Below, in pieces: positions 59,911 through 64,000 of a stretch of 64,000 nt of DNA. The stretch is from Desulfoscipio gibsoniae DSM 7213. Lineage in GTDB: Bacteria; Bacillota; Desulfotomaculia; Desulfotomaculales; Desulfallaceae. Where the stretch lies: the NCBI RefSeq assembly GCF_000233715.2, contig NC_021184.1:4460001-4524000 (forward strand), read 5' to 3'. The notes under the pieces are model-generated. The model was given only the letters and a program-made list of their open reading frames with translations. It was not told the DNA's origin and searched no databases. A program made the position numbers and the translations under genes. Within the stretch, counting starts at the first letter, position 1. The number at the start of each line of letters is the position of its first letter.

Positions 59911-62528
59911 TAACATTTAATAAAGAAATAGACAAGGCAACAGCTACCGCTGTAACCGCTAAGGTACTTGACGGAACAACAACTGTTTCTGCCGCACCGA
60001 TAGTTAGAACAGATAATAAATCACTGGTATTACCAGCGACAGGCACATTAGATCAAAACAAAACCTATAAAGTAGCGGTAAATCAAATTAAATCTAAGGA
60101 TGGTAAAGAAGTAATCTCTAATGTTTCTAAGGACGTTACAGTTGTAGATACAACATTCCCGACAGTTGTTAATGCAGTGGCAACAACATCAAAAACTATT
60201 GAAGTAACATTCTCTGAACCTGTGAATATATCTAATGAAGCAAAAGTTTGGGAAGAGTTTGCATTGAATGGAATTAACCTTTACGCAACAGTATCCGGTG
60301 CTACAACTACAAATTATACATCCAATAAGGTAATCCTTACCTTAGCTAACAAAATGAACAATGGAGATAAGTTTGTTGTTACGCCTAAACTTAAGGATTT
60401 TGCAAATTTCCCTGTTACACAAAAAGAATTCACAATGAGCGTAACTACTGACACAACAGCTCCTGCAATTGCAGGTGCTAAAGTGCTGGAGAACACACCT
60501 GGTGCGCCGGGCAGTACAAAAGTTGAAGTCAAATTTAATGAGCCTGTGCAAAGCGCAACAATAGCAACTACAAGCGCCGACTTCACATTTACTCCTGCTG
60601 GCGGTTCAACCATACAAATAGCCGGAGCTGGGGTAGCTAATTCAAGTGGGGATAATGCAACTTTTGAATTAACTCTAGCTGACGATTTAGGTCCCGCTGC
60701 GTTGGTTGAAGTTGTTATTTCCTATAAAGGCGTTAAAGATATAGAAGGTAATGAAGTAAAGACCGCAACACAGTTTAAATTCCAAGCAGAAGATGATACA
60801 GTAGCTCCTACAGTGACAGCTCAACTTCAGACCGGCAATAAGGTTCTTCTTACTTTTAGTGAGAAAGTCTTAAATGCTACAACAGCAGCCAATTATGAAT
60901 TATATGATAAAGATAATAAAAAAGTTGCAACTACTATAACTCCTTCTGTAAAGTCTGGTGATACCACTGGTACACTATACGAATTGAGTTTTAGTAATGC
61001 CACTCAACTTGATGGTAATTACACTTTAAAAGTAGTTAAAACAAATAATATCTCTGACCTCAGTGTAAGGAACAACAAAGTTGCCGAAACCAATCTGCCG
61101 ATTACATTTGCTAGTATATCAGCACCGACAATTCAGGGCGATGTAATAGCTCAAGTGGATAAGGACTTTACTAGTGATACCAAACAAGATGCGAAGATAA
61201 AGATTGCTTTCTCAAAACAAATGGATAGTGCCAATACAACGAATTTGGCAAACTATATGATTAAGTTGAGCACTGCTGATTACAAGTTTGGTAACCTCTT
61301 TACCGGTGCTACTGCTACCTTATCTACCGATGGGAAATCAATAGATATTGTAATACCCGGTTCAAATACTGCCCAATTAGACATCGATGCTGTAACAAAT
61401 ATTGCAGCAACTGACATCAAGATTAAGGTTCTGGGTGTAAAGGATGTTAACGGCAATCTGTTAAGTTCCTCCGATCTTAATAGGGAGATAACAGCTATTG
61501 CATTTGTCAGTGATGCTGCTACATTAACATCTGTGGAAGCCACAGCAAAAAGAGCCATTGTTATTAAGTCTAATGTGGCAATTACATCGATAGATCCTAA
61601 CGCTATTAAATTTGTCAAGAGTTCTGGCACTGATGTTGCCCAAACCTTAGGTGTTGCAAGTGTTTCGTTTAGCTCTGATAAGAAGACAGCTACATTAACC
61701 TTGAATGCTGATATACAAGCAGATGGCAATTATAATGTAGCTGAAACTGGTGGACCAGATGTCGCCGCATTAGATATGGTATTTATTAGCGATAAAGCCG
61801 TTGTGAATGCGTTAGGACAATGTGTAGCATATGGTGTGCTGACTGATTCCAATACCTGGAACGGTGTTGGTAGCAATTACACTATAGCTGACAAAATCGG
61901 ACCAAGTATTATTACAACAGATCCGGTTGTAAAAGGTTCAACTGATGATACGATACTGGTTAAGTTTGATGAAGATATTAAAACTCAATTCAATGGTGAT
62001 GTTGCAAACGATTTAACAGTTAAAATTGACGGGGTCACTTTAGACAATGTCAAGGGTGAATTTACAGTAGCTACTACTGCTAATGATGACGAATTTGAAA
62101 TTACAGTTAAAAAACCAGGTGTAGTAGATACAAATAATGTACTCGTATCCCTAGTTAGTGGAAGGTATCTTGTTGATAACTCCACAGCTAGAAATAGAGC
62201 AAATACGTTTACGGATGTTGCGATTAAGACTACTGATAAGATAACTGAAAAAGTAGCACCCACATTTACAGCTACTGGAGCAGGTAACACCATAACTGTT
62301 GTTTTCAGCGAACAAGTTGAAAAAGCATCCGCAGAAAATATTGCTAACTACACGTATAAGGCAGACGGAACAAATACAGAAGCGGTTGTAAGCGCTGTAT
62401 TAGGTGCGGATGGCAAAACTGTTACAATAACAACAACAACTGCTGTAACGGGTGCCACAAGCACAATTGATGCCAGTGTCAAAGATTTAGCTGGTAATAC
62501 ATCAGCATCCGCACCAGTAACTTTATAG
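59832..62528 (+). CDS. S-layer-like Ig-repeat cassette B, no credible start or signal peptide
   Basis: An open frame of 898 residues rich in Thr, Val and Asp with at least six SbsA/Big_5-type Ig-like repeats, each introduced by V.V.F.E-type strands (KTIEVTFSEPVNISNEAKV, STKVEVKFNEPVQSATI, NKVLLTFSEKVLNATTA, DTILVKFDEDIKTQFNG, TITVVFSEQVEKASAEN). It begins SAINNKVIEVTFNKEI. The nominal TTG at 59832 lies in the leader repeat, lacks a ribosome site, and encodes no signal peptide; SLH or stalk domains are absent. Thus it is a headless surface-domain cassette like cassette A, but different in sequence. Confidence 0.75.
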   Translation: MHHAGLRGFKHTEHLFFSAINNKVIEVTFNKEIDKATATAVTAKVLDGTTTVSAAPIVRTDNKSLVLPATGTLDQNKTYKVAVNQIKSKDGKEVISNVSKDVTVVDTTFPTVVNAVATTSKTIEVTFSEPVNISNEAKVWEEFALNGINLYATVSGATTTNYTSNKVILTLANKMNNGDKFVVTPKLKDFANFPVTQKEFTMSVTTDTTAPAIAGAKVLENTPGAPGSTKVEVKFNEPVQSATIATTSADFTFTPAGGSTIQIAGAGVANSSGDNATFELTLADDLGPAALVEVVISYKGVKDIEGNEVKTATQFKFQAEDDTVAPTVTAQLQTGNKVLLTFSEKVLNATTAANYELYDKDNKKVATTITPSVKSGDTTGTLYELSFSNATQLDGNYTLKVVKTNNISDLSVRNNKVAETNLPITFASISAPTIQGDVIAQVDKDFTSDTKQDAKIKIAFSKQMDSANTTNLANYMIKLSTADYKFGNLFTGATATLSTDGKSIDIVIPGSNTAQLDIDAVTNIAATDIKIKVLGVKDVNGNLLSSSDLNREITAIAFVSDAATLTSVEATAKRAIVIKSNVAITSIDPNAIKFVKSSGTDVAQTLGVASVSFSSDKKTATLTLNADIQADGNYNVAETGGPDVAALDMVFISDKAVVNALGQCVAYGVLTDSNTWNGVGSNYTIADKIGPSIITTDPVVKGSTDDTILVKFDEDIKTQFNGDVANDLTVKIDGVTLDNVKGEFTVATTANDDEFEITVKKPGVVDTNNVLVSLVSGRYLVDNSTARNRANTFTDVAIKTTDKITEKVAPTFTATGAGNTITVVFSEQVEKASAENIANYTYKADGTNTEAVVSAVLGADGKTVTITTTTAVTGATSTIDASVKDLAGNTSASAPVTL

Positions 62529-62532
62529 GGAA

Positions 62533-62680
62533 TGCTCGGGTCGGAAGCTGGACGGGGCTCAAAAAGCCCCATCCAGTTCCTCCCAAAAGGGGACAGTCCC
62601 CCGCTACGTTAACAATTTAACACGTTAAAGAGCTTTTCAGCCGGGAGGTCCCAAGCGGATCGCCCGGTTGTCTTCTTTTT
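62533..62680 (+). repeat. Right-end repeat, copy 1, with conserved-loop terminator
   Basis: TGCTCGGGTCGG, a 34-nt hairpin (GCTGGACGGGGCT...AGCCCCATCCAGT), CCTCCCAAAAGGGGACAGTC, CCCGCTACGTTAACAATTTA, then the terminator GCCGGG...CCCGG with loop AGGTCCCAAGCGGATCG. It follows cassette B by 4 nt. Confidence 0.75.
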
Positions 62681-63153
62681 GTCATGCCCCCCTGAGTTGA
62701 CTGTCAGAACCAGCACCAAAAACGTCGGAACCATTTTGTGAAGTCTACAACACCAAGGCTACCTTCTTTTCTATCCTTCCAGCACTGTACTTGTCCTCAC
62801 TGTGCTCACCGAACAATATTCAAATGTCAAAGAGCGAAAAAAATTAACCTACCCAACCAGCTAAACCCGGCTAAAGTCTTAACACTAGGTTTAAAAAAAA
62901 TAGAATACAATAATTTGTAACATAAGTCAAAAAAAACCTAGATTTCTAAAATTTAATATGTATAACTAAGTATAGTATAATATGTCGAAAAATACAACAG
63001 GTAATAAGTGCCATACAAGCATTTTATAAATCGGTTTTTCCATTTGTGTATAAGGTTTAACCGACCTTTTTGTTTCTTCCATAGAAATATACGTTGCACA
63101 GGTGAGATTTTGTGGGTATAAAAAACGAGGTAAATATTGACAAGTGGTGTCGA
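62681..63153. other. Gene-free interval
   Basis: No convincing gene. It contains AT-rich sequence and ATTCAAATGTCAAAGAGC, which resembles ATTCAATTGTCAAAGGAC at 63630, so two larger direct-repeat blocks may be present. Short open frames here have no ribosome sites or family features. Confidence 0.5.
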
Positions 63154-63213
63154 TGCTCGGGTCGATTTCGGGAATCTTAACGGGCTCCCAAAACCTCCCA
63201 AAAGGGGACAGTT
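63154..63213 (+). repeat. Right-end repeat, copy 2 (short)
   Basis: TGCTCGGGTCG then a GGGAATC/GGGCTCCC-type hairpin, CCTCCCAAAAGGGGACAGT. It lacks the downstream CGCTACGTTAAC and terminator part. Confidence 0.65.
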
Positions 63214-63398
63214 CGAAAGCGCCGGGATAAACCGGCATAGAGTAGGGGATGCAAGAGCCCCACGTGAAAGGAGTAGCTGCACCATCACGACCCCTAGTCA
63301 TGCGCGGGCAGCCGCGAGGCCGCACGTGAAGCGTTGACAGGGGAAAACGCAGGCCAGCTATAGAGCTCCGAAATCACCCATCCGGGGTGCCGACCTTG
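63214..63398 (+). other. GC-rich structured block of unknown kind
   Basis: Unlike its AT-rich surroundings, this stretch has several short hairpin-forming segments: CGCCGGGATAAACCGGC, GGGGATGCAAGAGCCCC, GCGCGGGCAGCCGCGAGGCC. The sequence style resembles structured RNA, possibly the 5' part of a group II intron or another ribozyme-associated element; no reverse transcriptase is nearby. Confidence 0.3.
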
Positions 63399-63541
63399 TG
63401 CTCGGGTCGGTTTTGGGAATCCTAACGGATTCCCAAAACCTCCCAAAAGGGGACAGTCCCCCGCTACGTTAACAATTTAGCGAGATAAAGAATTTAACAG
63501 CCGGTAGGTCCCACGCGGATCGCCCGGCTGTTTTCTTTTTC
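63399..63541 (+). repeat. Right-end repeat, copy 3, with conserved-loop terminator
   Basis: TGCTCGGGTCGG, the hairpin TTTTGGGAATCC-TAAC-GGATTCCCAAAA, CCTCCCAAAAGGGGACAGTC and CCCGCTACGTTAACAATTTA as in copy 1, then the terminator ACAGCCGGTAGG...CCCGGCTGT with loop AGGTCCCACGCGGATCG and T run. Confidence 0.75.
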
Positions 63542-63938
63542 TGTTCTCCCTTATGCTCGTTTTTTCCCTTTCAGCCATGGAACCTGCCCAGCAGATAGCC
63601 AGCATGAATTGTTGTGCCCCGGGTGGTATTCAATTGTCAAAGGACAAGAATGAATTTAACTGACTGGTTAATGAATAGCATTTTGCTTAAGTGCTTAGGA
63701 TTTAACAATTACATTATAACGAAAGAATATTAAGCATTCTTTTCTGAGGGATGAACATATTTTGCAAAATTGTGAACAATTGTTACAAGACAGGAATCCA
63801 GTTGTGCAAGTAAAAATTAATTTCAAATAGGATAGATCAGAATTATTTGTCTAGCTTTATTATCAGGCTTAATTAAGATAACGGTCGGTTTTGGGTGTTC
63901 CCTTCAAAAAGTCCACCTGGAGACATTATATGGTAAAG
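63542..63938. other. Gene-free interval
   Basis: AT-rich, no gene found. GGTCGGTTTTGGG at 63885 is a fragment of the repeat family. Confidence 0.5.
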
Positions 63939-64000
63939 TGCTCGGGTCGGAAGCTGGACGGGGCTCAAAAAGCCCCATCCAGTTCCTCCCAAAAGGGGAC
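63939..64000 (+). repeat. Right-end repeat, copy 4, cut by the window end
   Basis: Identical over its visible 62 nt to copy 1 (62533), including the same hairpin arms, suggesting recent duplication or homogenisation. The window ends inside it. Confidence 0.75.

Noticed and set aside
62738-63337. Short open frames at the right end
   Set aside because: They run through repeats and structured DNA without ribosome sites or recognisable domains.

Overview
The window looks like a chromosomal segment of a Gram-positive, spore-former-type Firmicute, most likely a Desulfotomaculum-like member of the Peptococcaceae. This is inferred from the copper-amine-oxidase-type stalk domain protein, S-layer-like Ig-repeat proteins, strong AGGAGG ribosome sites, frequent TTG/GTG starts, and dispersed GGGGACGGTTC and GGGGACAGTCCCC repeats. 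No tRNA, rRNA or CRISPR array was seen.

Layout. (1) 1-4.1 kb: a secreted stalk-domain protein, a divergent pair of paralogous tyrosine recombinases around a dif-like inverted repeat, a member of a dispersed repeat family, and a decayed toxin-antitoxin pair. (2) 4.4-10.3 kb, module A: the 3' remnant of a phage tail gene, a tyrosine recombinase, a companion protein with an internal duplication, an Rpn-type nuclease, and a long S-layer-like cassette with no credible start or signal peptide. (3) 10.3-11.0 kb: duplicated noncoding repeats and terminators. (4) 11.0-14.5 kb, minus strand: an ABC-three-component (ABC-3C) defence-type operon with a small excisionase-like HTH gene. (5) 14.8-59.1 kb: a nearly complete siphovirus prophage. 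Its order is sigma-like regulator, SNF2 helicase, VRR-NUC nuclease, nuclease/P-loop fusion, DUF669 protein, family-B-like DNA polymerase, BRO protein, D5 primase-helicase, a candidate origin, small genes and HNH nuclease, two ParB-methyltransferases, an amidoligase/GGCT island, terminases, portal, ClpP-type protease, a major capsid gene split by a group II intron, head-tail connectors, tail tube, G/GT chaperone with a slippery site, tape measure, distal tail and fibre proteins, holin and amidase, then the recombinase at the right end. Three toxin-antitoxin modules and one AT-rich cargo gene are inserted between phage genes. (6) 55.1-62.5 kb, module B, overlaps the right end of the prophage and repeats module A: tail gene, recombinase, companion, cargo (DUF4160/DUF2442) and a second startless S-layer-like cassette. 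(7) 62.5-64 kb: tandem copies of a hairpin repeat and terminators.

How it fits together. The prophage carries its own replication, packaging, morphogenesis and lysis genes, but no CI-like repressor was recognised. The paired modules A and B are the most unusual feature. In each, the same recombinase and companion lie just upstream of an S-layer-like coding cassette, behind a shared leader of about 170 bp whose reading frame relative to the cassette differs between the copies. This suggests silent surface-protein cassettes and a recombinase-linked route for switching them, or repeated phage insertion next to S-layer genes. The window cannot decide between these. The amidoligase island, with a C-terminal module shared by two proteins and a repeated promoter/hairpin before its genes, is a second candidate system.
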